A stretch of 62,590 bases of DNA, taken from contig NZ_NIQC01000014.1 of assembly GCF_002216005.1 (NCBI RefSeq), positions 1 through 62,590 on the forward strand, given 5' to 3'. The position numbers were made by a program, and so were the translations under genes. This stretch comes from Natranaerobius trueperi. Lineage in GTDB: Bacteria > Bacillota > Natranaerobiia > Natranaerobiales > Natranaerobiaceae. The notes beneath the pieces are model-generated. The model was given only the letters and a program-made list of their open reading frames with translations, ran no database searches and was not told the origin of the DNA. Of this stretch, positions 28,117 through 36,535 are shown piece after piece (positions within the stretch are counted from its first letter, which is position 1; each line of letters starts with the position of its first letter).

Positions 28117-28179
28117 AAGGGCCCTCCTTTTTATTATAATAATATATTAGCTCCCTGCAAAACTTAAAAAGTCTGCCAT

Positions 28180-28710
28180 AAGAAGATTTTGCAAAAAGAC
28201 CTGCATGAATTAATTGCCAAAACTATTAGTAAAATGCCTAAACGTTCTAAAGCTGAGCCCAAGGCTAAACTTTCTTACACCAATGGTCATTTTGCTTACG
28301 CTTTTACTGGTGCTGTATTGACAGATGGGTTTGGTGTTATTAGAGATATTGAACTTTTTGAGGGTCAGAAAGATTCTACTACTTTAAAACCCCATAATGA
28401 ATAGCGTTAAGAAACGTCATGATATTCAAAAATACAATTTTTTACAGATGATGCCGGCTTTGATAGTACTGAAAATTTTCGCTTTTTGATAGAAGAATGT
28501 TCTTTAAAGCCAGTAATTAGTAAAAATCGTAGAAACTCTAAAAAACTAGGTGAAAATTTTAATGAAATTGGTATTCCTGTTTGCCCTAAAGATAGTAGCC
28601 TTACTTTCAAATATGATGGTTATTGTAATTCACGCAAAAGAATCAAATGGGTTTGCCCTTTAAATAGAAAGCAAGGGACTAATTCTAATTATAATAATAA
28701 CTTTTACTGA
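28180..28710 (+). pseudogene. Transposase fragment (DDE type, family not assigned)
   Basis: C-terminal half of a transposase in at least two frames. KLSYTNGHFAYAFTGAVLTDGFGVIRDIEL (about 28264-28353) is followed by a frame change near 28400, then FFTDDAGFDSTENFRFLIEE and the C-terminal NEIGIPVCPKDSSLTFKYDG block ending at about 28710. The TDDAGFDS piece looks like the second catalytic Asp region. The N-terminal half and the ends of the element are not recognisable. It is not functional. Confidence 0.7.
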
Positions 28711-28746
28711 TTTCATTATAACATATATTGTAAATAGAATGTTTAG

Positions 28747-28776
28747 TTGTCTTTTATTTTTATAAACTGATATAAT
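28747..28776 (+). promoter_or_regulatory. Promoter of holB-yaaT
   Basis: TTGTCT (28747-28752), 18 bp, TATAAT (28771-28776), followed by AAGG about 5 bp on. Confidence 0.6.
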
Positions 28777-28823
28777 AAGGAAAGCTAGAAGTTAATTATT
28801 TATTTTAGAAAGTGGTGAAATAC

Positions 28824-29768
28824 ATGGATGTTTGTGACTTTTCTCAGTTTGTTGGACAAAAAAATATAATAGATAGCCTTAGAAGTCAACTTGTAAAGAA
28901 TGAAATAGGTCATGCATATCTATTTTTTGGTCCTGAAGGTCAAGGGAAATCAACTTTATCTCAAGTGTTTGCATCATCCATACTATGCAAAAATTTTGAT
29001 AATAATAAAGGTCCATGTGGAGTTTGTTTATCTTGTCAAAAAGTGCTCAAAGGAATTCATCCAGATTTAATATATATAGGTGAAAAAGATAAATCTATAA
29101 AGATTGAAGATATTAGAAAAATTAAACATTCTGTTTCCTACCAACCAACAGAAAGTGATAAAAAGATCTTTTTGATAAATAATGTAGAAAATATGACAAG
29201 GGAAAGTGCTAATAGTATATTAAAAGTATTAGAAGAACCCCCTGAATATGTAATATTTTTACTAACAGCAAATGAACTCCAAAGATTACTATCTACAGTA
29301 ACTTCTCGGTGTGAAACTTATCATCTTACTTCATTAAAAGAGTTTGAAGTCAGAGAGGTATTGAATAGACAAGTTGATGTAGAGGAAGAAGAACTTAAAC
29401 TAGCTGTATCCTTATCTAATGGACTAGTAGGTAGGGGGCTAGCAATCTTAAAAGATGAAAGTTATCAGAAGATGATAGATAATGCCAGAAAAATAACTGA
29501 AGATCTTTCAAGGTTCAGTAGAATGGATGCCTTAAAATGGGCAGAAGAAATAGACAACTCGGATAGACCTGAAGAGTTTCTTGAGCTTATAAATATTTTA
29601 TTAAAGGAAAAGTTTTTTGATGATCAAAAAGTTATTTCCCGGGACATGTTATATAGCATAATTGAAATTATTTTGCATACGAAGGGGAAACTATTAACAA
29701 ATGTTAATAGGCTATTAACATTAGAAGCCATGTTTTTAGAAATTAAGGAGGTAATTAATAATGAGTGA
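28824..29768 (+). CDS. holB: DNA polymerase III subunit delta-prime
   Basis: Clamp-loader subunit of 314 residues. It has GHAYLFFGPEGQGKSTLS (intact P-loop), a zinc module CKNFDNNKGPCGVCLSC, INNVENMTRESANSILKVLEEPPE and the SRC motif VTSRCET. It works with the DnaX product to load the sliding clamp. ATG 28824 follows AAGTGGTGA; the in-frame GTG at 28812 is less likely. It overlaps yaaT by 8 bp, which suggests coupled translation. Confidence 0.95.
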   Translation: MDVCDFSQFVGQKNIIDSLRSQLVKNEIGHAYLFFGPEGQGKSTLSQVFASSILCKNFDNNKGPCGVCLSCQKVLKGIHPDLIYIGEKDKSIKIEDIRKIKHSVSYQPTESDKKIFLINNVENMTRESANSILKVLEEPPEYVIFLLTANELQRLLSTVTSRCETYHLTSLKEFEVREVLNRQVDVEEEELKLAVSLSNGLVGRGLAILKDESYQKMIDNARKITEDLSRFSRMDALKWAEEIDNSDRPEEFLELINILLKEKFFDDQKVISRDMLYSIIEIILHTKGKLLTNVNRLLTLEAMFLEIKEVINNE

Positions 29769-30666
29769 ATATAGAGTTATAGGGGTCAGGTTTAAACCTG
29801 CGGGAAAGATATATTTTTTTGACCCCAATGAAATAGATCTAGAACTTGAAGATAATGTTATTGTGGAAACAGCTAGAGGCCTAGAATTTGGTCAGGTTGT
29901 GATAGGCCCTAAAATGGTTGGAGAAGAAGAAATTGTGGCCCCACTAAAAACAGTTATTCGAAAAGCTACAGATGAAGACAAACAAAAAAATAAAGAAATT
30001 AAACAAAGAGAAGAAGAAGCGTTTAATATTTGCTTAGATAAGATATCAAAACATGGGTTAGAAATGAAACTTGTTGATGTAGAACAGAGTTTTGATGACA
30101 GTAAAATCATATTCTATTTTACAGCAGATGGAAGGGTAGATTTTAGAGATCTTGTAAAGGATTTAGCTGGTGTTTTCAAAAAAAGAATAGAGTTACGACA
30201 GATAGGAGTAAGAGATGAAGCAAAAATGCTTGGTGGAATTGGTCCTTGTGGTAGAGAAATATGTTGTGCATCTTTTTTAGGAGATTTTGATCCAGTGTCA
30301 ATAAAAATGGCTAAAGATCAAAACTTAGCTTTAAACCCAAATAAAATTTCAGGTATTTGTGGTCGTTTGATGTGCTGCCTTCGATATGAGTCAGAAGTAT
30401 ATGAAAAAGCACAAGAGGAATTTCCTCAAGTTGGTGATACAGTAACTACAGAAGAAGGACAAGGTGAAGTTCAAGACTTTAATATTATTGAAGGGACGGT
30501 TCAAATAAAATTAGACGATACAAACCAAATACAAGAATATCAGTTAGATACTATTTCAGGGATAAGAAAAGGTTGTAAAAAACATTCGTGTAGTAATCAT
30601 CAGTGTTTTACAAAAGAACAAGAGAATGATGAAATAGATGAGGACTTAAGGGAATTAGAAGATTAA
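29761..30666 (+). CDS. yaaT: PSP1-domain regulatory iron-sulfur protein YaaT/RicT
   Basis: Protein of 301 residues. PSP1 domain with EYRVIGVRFKPAGKIYFFDP at the start and ETARGLEFGQVV. A Cys-rich core, GPCGREICCASFL and GICGRLMCCLRYE, is known in B. subtilis RicT to take part in the [4Fe-4S] clusters of the RicA-RicF-RicT complex. That complex promotes RNase Y processing and development. The C-terminus adds CKKHSCSNHQCF. ATG 29761 lies in the holB tail. Its stop is only 2 bp from the end of the opposing MurE-like gene, with no room for a terminator. Confidence 0.93.
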   Translation: MSEYRVIGVRFKPAGKIYFFDPNEIDLELEDNVIVETARGLEFGQVVIGPKMVGEEEIVAPLKTVIRKATDEDKQKNKEIKQREEEAFNICLDKISKHGLEMKLVDVEQSFDDSKIIFYFTADGRVDFRDLVKDLAGVFKKRIELRQIGVRDEAKMLGGIGPCGREICCASFLGDFDPVSIKMAKDQNLALNPNKISGICGRLMCCLRYESEVYEKAQEEFPQVGDTVTTEEGQGEVQDFNIIEGTVQIKLDDTNQIQEYQLDTISGIRKGCKKHSCSNHQCFTKEQENDEIDEDLRELED

Positions 30667-30668
30667 AT

Positions 30669-32189
30669 TTAAACAAAATTCTGTGCTTTATCCATAGCAT
30701 ACGGTCCAAGAATTAGCACAAGATCACCTGTTTCTGCTGAATTAACACTACACTTGATAGATTTCTTAAGATCTGATATTAGTTCATATGGAAACTTATT
30801 TTTCTGAATTGGTTCTAAAAAAGCTTCTAGTTCTTGTTTTTGAACTTGATCTTTGGGTGCAGCATGAGATTCACTTGTTGTTATTACTAATTTTTTAACA
30901 GGGAGTTTTTGAATCCACTTAGATAAAATAGAGCTGTTTTCTTTGTTTGTTTCTTTACCCCTATTTCCTCTAACACCTATTACAATTATCAAATTTTCAA
31001 AGGGGAGTTCTGAAATAGTATTAAATACTGCTTCCATGCTAGCTACATTATGTGCACAATCATCAAGTACTGTATAGGGCTTTTTTTTGAGAACCTGAAG
31101 CCTTCTAAATATTCCAGGGAAATTGCTGATATTTTTGATAACCTCATCTATATCAAAACCTGCTACAATACAACTAGTTAAGGCAAGTAAACCGTTATAA
31201 ATATTGTGACGACCAGGAACTGGAATTATGACTTCCTTAGTTACTGGATCAATCGGTTTATTTCCTAGAGTTGGTAATTCTTCGGATAACTTAAGTGTAA
31301 ATCTACTTTGGAAGTTATTAAATTTAATGTTTTTAGCTTTTATCATAGCTCTAGGTGTTTCTATTCCATAAGTTATAATTTTACTGAGGGTTTTATCAGC
31401 GAAAGTAGCAAAATGATTGTCATCTGCATTTATAATAGAGATACTTTCAGGTGAGAGCATTTGAAAAAATTTAGCTTTACTTTTGACATAGTCATCCCAA
31501 GAATCATGAAAATCCATATGATCCCGGCTAATATTGGTAAAACCAGCTATGTCAAAATTGATAGCGGATACACGATCTTGCTTTAGTCCATGGGAAGAAA
31601 CTTCAGAAGTTAAATATTCAACCTCATTTTCGACCATATTTTCTAGTATTTTGTATAAATCTTTTGCCTGAGGAGTGGTAAGCTCCGCAGGCATTTTTAT
31701 ACCATTTATTGAATAATGGACTGTTCCTAAAAGCCCGGAGTTTTTATTTTGGCTTCTAATGATATGATTAATCATTGCCGTGGTTGTTGTTTTCCCATTC
31801 GTTCCTGTTACTCCTATTACCTTTAACTTATCTCCCGGGTGATTATGAACTGAAGATGCTAATTTAGCTAGGGCTTTACGCCCATTATTAACTTTAATTA
31901 TAGGTACATCTTTTGGAGGTTGCTCTTTTTCTACAACAATGCTAGAAGCACCTCTTTCAATAGCTTCATCAATAAATTGATGAGCATCATGTCTTTCTCC
32001 ATGATAAGCCACAAAAACATTACCCGGATAAACTTCTTTTGAATTATCTGTGACACCAGTTATTTCAACGTCACTATTAGGTATGCTTCCTATATCTGCA
32101 AACTCAGTTGAGATTTCAGGTAAAGAATTCTTTAATAGGTCTTTAAGAGTGATTTTTTGAGACTTAGAAGTAAAATTTTTAGATATCAT
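30669..32189 (-). CDS. MurE-like Mur ligase family protein
   Basis: ATP-dependent amide ligase of 506 residues with the three-domain MurE layout. It has an N-terminal UDP-binding-like domain (ITGVTDNSKEVYPGNVFVAY), P-loop VIGVTGTNGKTTTTAM, SEVSSHGLKQDRV and TNISRDHMDFHDSWDDYVKSKAKFF with the likely carbamylated Lys. The C-terminal domain differs from true MurE: DDCAHNVASMEAVFN replaces the usual HTPDAL-type text, and no DNPR motif for diaminopimelate is present. It probably joins an amino acid to some UDP-muramyl or other acceptor; the substrate is unknown. ATG 32189 follows AAAGGAGC. It occupies the position where B. subtilis has yabA and neighbours. Confidence 0.82.
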   Translation of the reverse strand: MISKNFTSKSQKITLKDLLKNSLPEISTEFADIGSIPNSDVEITGVTDNSKEVYPGNVFVAYHGERHDAHQFIDEAIERGASSIVVEKEQPPKDVPIIKVNNGRKALAKLASSVHNHPGDKLKVIGVTGTNGKTTTTAMINHIIRSQNKNSGLLGTVHYSINGIKMPAELTTPQAKDLYKILENMVENEVEYLTSEVSSHGLKQDRVSAINFDIAGFTNISRDHMDFHDSWDDYVKSKAKFFQMLSPESISIINADDNHFATFADKTLSKIITYGIETPRAMIKAKNIKFNNFQSRFTLKLSEELPTLGNKPIDPVTKEVIIPVPGRHNIYNGLLALTSCIVAGFDIDEVIKNISNFPGIFRRLQVLKKKPYTVLDDCAHNVASMEAVFNTISELPFENLIIVIGVRGNRGKETNKENSSILSKWIQKLPVKKLVITTSESHAAPKDQVQKQELEAFLEPIQKNKFPYELISDLKKSIKCSVNSAETGDLVLILGPYAMDKAQNFV

Positions 32190-32283
32190 TTCATGATGCT
32201 CCTTTTAAATTATTGTTGTAAGATTAGTTTTACACTTGTTTTATTGTTTATTCTTTGGGAAAAAGTAGAAGAGAGGTGGTAAA

Positions 32284-33150
32284 ATGGATAGTAATAACAA
32301 AGGTAAATTATATATTTGTCCAACGCCAATAGGAAATTTAAAGGACATTACATTAAGAGTAATTGATTGTTTGAAAAATGTTAATATTATAGCTTGTGAG
32401 GATACTAGAAGAACTAAAAAACTTCTTAATCATTTAGATATTTATCATCAGAACCTTATAAGTTATCACAAATTTAATCAGGAGAAAAAAGGTGAAAACT
32501 TGGTACATAAACTAAATCAAGGATTCGATGTAGCTTTGGTTTCAGATGCAGGGACACCTTCTATATCAGATCCAGGAAAATACTTAGTAAGAGAAGCTAT
32601 TGATAATTCTTTGACAGTAATTTCATTACCTGGTCCATCAGCTGTAATAACAGGATTGGCAGCTTCGGGATTAGATACCGGTTCTTTTCTTTTTTTGGGA
32701 TTCATACCTGGAAAAGGTGCTCAAAGAAAACAATTTTTAAATAAAATAATTTCTAGTGAAAGTACCGTTGTACTTTATGAGAATTCATCTAGGATGTTAA
32801 ATACCTTAAGAGAGTTAGAGCCACATTTAACTGATAGGGAGATTGTAATCGCAAGAGAACTTACTAAGATACATGAAGAATTTATACGTGGTACTGCTAA
32901 TGACCTAATTTCTAAGTTAGAAAGTAGAAATTTTAAAGGAGAAATCACCTTACTAGTTGAGGGAATCGATAATGCGGGAGTGGAAAACTATTTTTCGAAA
33001 CTAACGACTGAAGAACATTTACATGAAGTAATAGGAGAAGGTTTCTCAAAAAAAGATGCAATAAAGTTAGTGAGTAAGTTAAGAGATGAACCTAAACGAG
33101 AAGTTTATAAAAAAGCTTTGAAATTAGAAAAAGAAAAAAACGATCAGTAA
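32284..33150 (+). CDS. rsmI: 16S rRNA (cytidine(1402)-2'-O)-methyltransferase
   Basis: SAM-dependent tetrapyrrole-methylase-fold enzyme of 288 residues that modifies C1402 in the ribosomal P site. LYICPTPIGNLKDITLRVIDCL, CEDTRRTKKLLNHL, VSDAGTPSISDPG, LPGPSAVITGLAASGL and FLGFIPGKGAQRK are hallmarks. ATG 32284 follows AGAGGTGG. It is divergent from the MurE-like gene and convergent with abrB across a long terminator stem. Confidence 0.96.
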   Translation: MDSNNKGKLYICPTPIGNLKDITLRVIDCLKNVNIIACEDTRRTKKLLNHLDIYHQNLISYHKFNQEKKGENLVHKLNQGFDVALVSDAGTPSISDPGKYLVREAIDNSLTVISLPGPSAVITGLAASGLDTGSFLFLGFIPGKGAQRKQFLNKIISSESTVVLYENSSRMLNTLRELEPHLTDREIVIARELTKIHEEFIRGTANDLISKLESRNFKGEITLLVEGIDNAGVENYFSKLTTEEHLHEVIGEGFSKKDAIKLVSKLRDEPKREVYKKALKLEKEKNDQ

Positions 33151-33167
33151 TGTTGATGGATAATAAA

Positions 33168-33222
33168 ATGCTCCCCTTAAGTAACAGATTAAATATTTAA
33201 ATCTGTTACTTAAGGGGAGCAT
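33168..33222. terminator. Very long bidirectional terminator hairpin
   Basis: Perfect 23-bp stem (33168-33190 with 33200-33222) and a 9-nt loop. The stem includes CTCCCCTTAAGTAACAGATT. It lies between convergent rsmI and abrB, though T-runs are weak on both sides. Confidence 0.75.
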
Positions 33223-33255
33223 AGACTATTGTGGTATTTTGTTAAATGCTTGTCC

Positions 33256-33504
33256 TTAACTATTAGATAATTCTTTAGCACATGTTCTACAAATGTTTTT
33301 ACCTTTATGATGAATCATTTCCCCATCTTGAGCAGTACCACAAAAAATACAGGCAGGTTCGTATTTCTTAAGTATAATATTTTCACCTTCAATGTAGATC
33401 TCTAGTGAATCTCGTTGTTCAATACCTAAGTTACGTCTTAATTCAATGGGTATAACAATTCTGCCTAATTCATCAACTTTTCTAACTAAACCAGTAGATT
33501 TCAT
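33256..33504 (-). CDS. abrB: AbrB-family transition-state regulator
   Basis: DNA-binding protein of 82 residues. The N-terminal swapped-hairpin domain reads MKSTGLVRKVDELGRIVIPIELRR, then LEIYIEGENIILKKYEPA. The C-terminal part has two Cys pairs (CIFCG and CRTC), as in clostridial members, probably a zinc knuckle. It likely represses post-exponential genes. ATG 33504 follows GGAGGG; an in-frame upstream start at 33537 is rejected. Its position beside metG matches B. subtilis abrB. Confidence 0.9.
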   Translation of the reverse strand: MKSTGLVRKVDELGRIVIPIELRRNLGIEQRDSLEIYIEGENIILKKYEPACIFCGTAQDGEMIHHKGKNICRTCAKELSNS

Positions 33505-33626
33505 TATATTCCCTCCTTTTTTGACAACTTTCGACAACCATATACTTACAGTATACCAAAAAAGTTAAGAAATTAAAAGAAAAAAATACAATTTTAGTAA
33601 AAATATACAGCTGAAGTTTGGTTTTC

Positions 33627-33655
33627 TTGTAACGTCATAATTTATTTGTTATAAT
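33627..33655 (+). promoter_or_regulatory. Sigma-A promoter of metG
   Basis: TTGTAA (33627-33632), 17 bp, TATAAT (33650-33655). The predicted transcript has a leader of about 130 nt. Confidence 0.65.
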
Positions 33656-33730
33656 TTTGATAAATTCTAGCAGTGTATCATATCTATGAACTTTGTCTTG
33701 TAATTTGATAAAGTGTAATGGATAAACTAA

Positions 33731-33764
33731 AAAAGCCTTCTTTTAAACGTGAAGGCTTTTCGTC
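33731..33764 (+). terminator. Terminator-like hairpin in the metG leader
   Basis: AAAAGCCTTC (33731-33740) pairs with GAAGGCTTTT (33751-33760), loop TTTTAAACGT, then CGTCTTT. It lies between the promoter and the metG ribosome site, so it may be an attenuator. No T-box or SAM motif was found in this short leader. Confidence 0.6.
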
Positions 33765-33791
33765 TTTAATAATGCAGAGGAGGTAAAAACG

Positions 33792-35753
33792 ATGGCAGAG
33801 AAAGGTACTTTTTATATTACAACCCCTATCTATTATCCTAGTGATAAATTGCACATTGGTCACTCGTATACTACTGTAGCAGCTGATTGTATGGCGCGGT
33901 ATAAGAGCTTAACAGGGTATGACGTAATGTTTTTAACGGGGACGGATGAACATGGTCAAAAAATAGAAAGAAAGGCCAAAGAACAAAATAAAAGTCCACA
34001 GGAGTTTGTTGATGAAATTGTGGATATGACTAAAGATTTATGGAATACGTTAGATATAAACTATGATGACTTTATTCGTACAACTGAAGAGAGGCACAAA
34101 AAAATCGTTCAAAAGATCTTTCAAAAATTCTATGATCAAGGAGATATCTACAAAGATAAATATGAAGGATGGTATTGTACTCCTTGTGAGTCATTTTGGT
34201 TGAGTAGACAGTTAGATAATGAACAAGTTTGTCCTGATTGTGGTCGTAAGGTTGAATGGGTAAAAGAAGAAAGTTACTTTTTTAGAATGAGTAAATATGC
34301 AGACAGATTATTAGAGCATATTGAAAATAACCCAGAATTTATTCAGCCAGAATCAAGAAAAAAAGAAATGATAAACAACTTTTTGAAACCTGGTCTTGAA
34401 GATTTATGTGTTTCAAGGACTACTTTTAAGTGGGGAATAGAAGTTCCCATGGATACTGATCATGTAGTCTATGTTTGGTTAGATGCGCTAACTAATTACT
34501 TGACAGCATTAGGTTATTTATCAGAGGATGATTCTTTATATAAGAGATATTGGCCTTGTGATGTACATTTAGTAGGTAAAGAAATTGTAAGATTCCATAC
34601 GATTTACTGGCCTATTTTCTTAATGGCGCTAAACCTACCCCTTCCAAAGCAAGTATTTGGACATGGTTGGTTATTACTTAATGATGGTAAAATGAGTAAA
34701 TCAAAGGGTAATGTTGTAGATCCTGAAGTACTGGCTGAAAGATATGGTTCTGATGCGATTAGATATTATTTATTAAGAGAAATACCTTTTGGTTCTGATG
34801 GGGTTTTTACATTGGAAGCATTAGTACAAAGAATTAACTATGACTTGGCTAATGATCTTGGTAACCTACTAAATAGAACTATAGCTATGATTGATAAATA
34901 TTTCGATGGTATGATTCCGGAACCAGCAGAACAAAACGAAATAGATAAAGCTTTAATAGCTAAGGCTAAAGAAGTTCCTGATAAGATTGACAAACATATG
35001 AATGGGTTAGATTTTTCTGAAGCGTTGAAAGTTCTTTGGGAGTTTGTAGGGAGATCAAATAAATATATTGATGAAACTGAACCATGGAATCTAGGAAAAG
35101 ACCCTCACAAAAAAGAGCGATTAGGTACAGTTTTATATAATTTAGCTGAATCATTAAGACATATAGCTATTTACTTATCTCCTTTTATGCCTAGAACACC
35201 TAAGAAAATATGGGAACAACTTGGAATAAGTGAAGATGCTAGCTTACACAAATACGAAAGTATTTTAGACTGGGGGCATATCTCGACAAATATAAAAGTT
35301 TCCAAAGGGAAACCTTTGTTTCCTAGATTAGATATCTCTCAAGAGGTCGAATCTTTTGTAACAAACCAAGATGAAGATAATGAAACTTCAGAAAATGAAG
35401 ATGCTTATTTACCAGTAAAACAACAAACTGATATTGAAACTTTCAAAGAACTTGATTTAAGGGTAGCTACAATTACGTCTGTTGAAAGTATTCAAGGAGC
35501 AGATAAACTCTGGAAACTACAAGTAGATTTAGGGTTCGAAAAAAGACAAGTAGTAGCTGGTATAAAGGAACACTATACTGAAGAGGACCTGGTTGGCCGC
35601 CAAGTGATGATGGTTGTAAACTTAAAACCAGTAAAAATAAAAGGGGTTAAATCAGAAGGTATGATTTTAGCTGCTACTGATGATAAAACTGGTGATACTA
35701 TACTTTCAGGATTTCCGGATAAAGAAATAAAAAATGGAAGTCAGGTGAACTAA
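33792..35753 (+). CDS. metG: Methionyl-tRNA synthetase
   Basis: Class I synthetase of 653 residues. It has the HIGH motif (KLHIGHSYTT), a zinc insert with CTPCESFWLS and CPDCGRK, the KMSKS loop (GKMSKSKGNVVDPEVLAERYG) and an anticodon-binding helical domain. A C-terminal EMAP-II-like tRNA-binding domain (LDLRVATITSVESIQGADKLWKL, about residues 550-650) is present, the long dimeric form. ATG 33792 follows GGAGG. The stop abuts the tatD ATG with no gap, so the two form an operon. Confidence 0.97.
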   Translation: MAEKGTFYITTPIYYPSDKLHIGHSYTTVAADCMARYKSLTGYDVMFLTGTDEHGQKIERKAKEQNKSPQEFVDEIVDMTKDLWNTLDINYDDFIRTTEERHKKIVQKIFQKFYDQGDIYKDKYEGWYCTPCESFWLSRQLDNEQVCPDCGRKVEWVKEESYFFRMSKYADRLLEHIENNPEFIQPESRKKEMINNFLKPGLEDLCVSRTTFKWGIEVPMDTDHVVYVWLDALTNYLTALGYLSEDDSLYKRYWPCDVHLVGKEIVRFHTIYWPIFLMALNLPLPKQVFGHGWLLLNDGKMSKSKGNVVDPEVLAERYGSDAIRYYLLREIPFGSDGVFTLEALVQRINYDLANDLGNLLNRTIAMIDKYFDGMIPEPAEQNEIDKALIAKAKEVPDKIDKHMNGLDFSEALKVLWEFVGRSNKYIDETEPWNLGKDPHKKERLGTVLYNLAESLRHIAIYLSPFMPRTPKKIWEQLGISEDASLHKYESILDWGHISTNIKVSKGKPLFPRLDISQEVESFVTNQDEDNETSENEDAYLPVKQQTDIETFKELDLRVATITSVESIQGADKLWKLQVDLGFEKRQVVAGIKEHYTEEDLVGRQVMMVVNLKPVKIKGVKSEGMILAATDDKTGDTILSGFPDKEIKNGSQVN

Positions 35754-36524
35754 ATGGTACTAATAGATACACATGCTCATTTAGACTCAAAAAAATTAGC
35801 CCCAGATTTAGATAGAGTAGTTTCTAGGGCTAAACAAAAAGGGGTATCTAGGATAATTAATGTAGGTATTACTTTGGAGTCTTCACAAAAATCTATTGAA
35901 TTTGCCAAAAGATATCCGGAAATTTTTGCAAGTGTTGGTATTCACCCTCATGATACAGAAGAGTTACCAGATAATTATATTGAAGAGATAAAGAAACTTG
36001 TGCAAGATAACCGAGAATATGTTGTTGCACTAGGTGAGATGGGTTTAGATTATTACCGGAACTACTCGCCTAAAAAGAACCAAAAAGAAACGTTTATAAA
36101 ACAGCTTGAACTAGCTAACGAGTTACAACTACCTGTTATTATACATGACAGAGCAGCTCATGAAGATACGTTAGAGATTTTAGAAGAGTTTAAAAATGAA
36201 GTATTCGGAGTTTTTCATTGTTTTGCAGGAGATGAGAAAATTGCTGATAAGGCTTTGGATCTAGGTTACTTTATCTCTTTTACAGGAAATATTACTTTTA
36301 AGAAGGCTGAAGAATTACGAAAAGTTGTAAAACAAGTGCCGTTATCAAGATTAATGGTAGAAACTGATTGCCCTTACTTATCCCCTGAGCCCTTTAGAGG
36401 AAAGATAAATGAACCGGCTTATGTAAGACTAGTAGCAGAAGCTATAGCAGAAATAAAGAACGTTGACTTTCAAGAGGTAGTATCTATAACAGGGGAAAAT
36501 GCTTCAAACCTGTTTAAAATTTAA
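35754..36524 (+). CDS. tatD: TatD-family metal-dependent hydrolase
   Basis: Hydrolase of 256 residues of the amidohydrolase superfamily (YabD in B. subtilis), with DNase activity in characterised members. The metal ligands are visible in LIDTHAHLDSKKL, GIHPHDTEEL, GEMGLDYYRN, IIHDRAAHEDT, VFHCFAGD and VETDCPYLSPEP. It starts immediately after metG. In B. subtilis rnmV (RNase M5) follows the region after tatD; here an RlpA-like ruin lies there instead. Confidence 0.95.
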   Translation: MVLIDTHAHLDSKKLAPDLDRVVSRAKQKGVSRIINVGITLESSQKSIEFAKRYPEIFASVGIHPHDTEELPDNYIEEIKKLVQDNREYVVALGEMGLDYYRNYSPKKNQKETFIKQLELANELQLPVIIHDRAAHEDTLEILEEFKNEVFGVFHCFAGDEKIADKALDLGYFISFTGNITFKKAEELRKVVKQVPLSRLMVETDCPYLSPEPFRGKINEPAYVRLVAEAIAEIKNVDFQEVVSITGENASNLFKI

Positions 36525-36535
36525 GGAGAAATTTA

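Noticed and set aside
33601-33791. T-box or SAM riboswitch in the metG leader
   Set aside because: The leader is too short and lacks the T-box AGGGTGGNACCGCG-like sequence and the SAM-box core; only a simple hairpin is seen.
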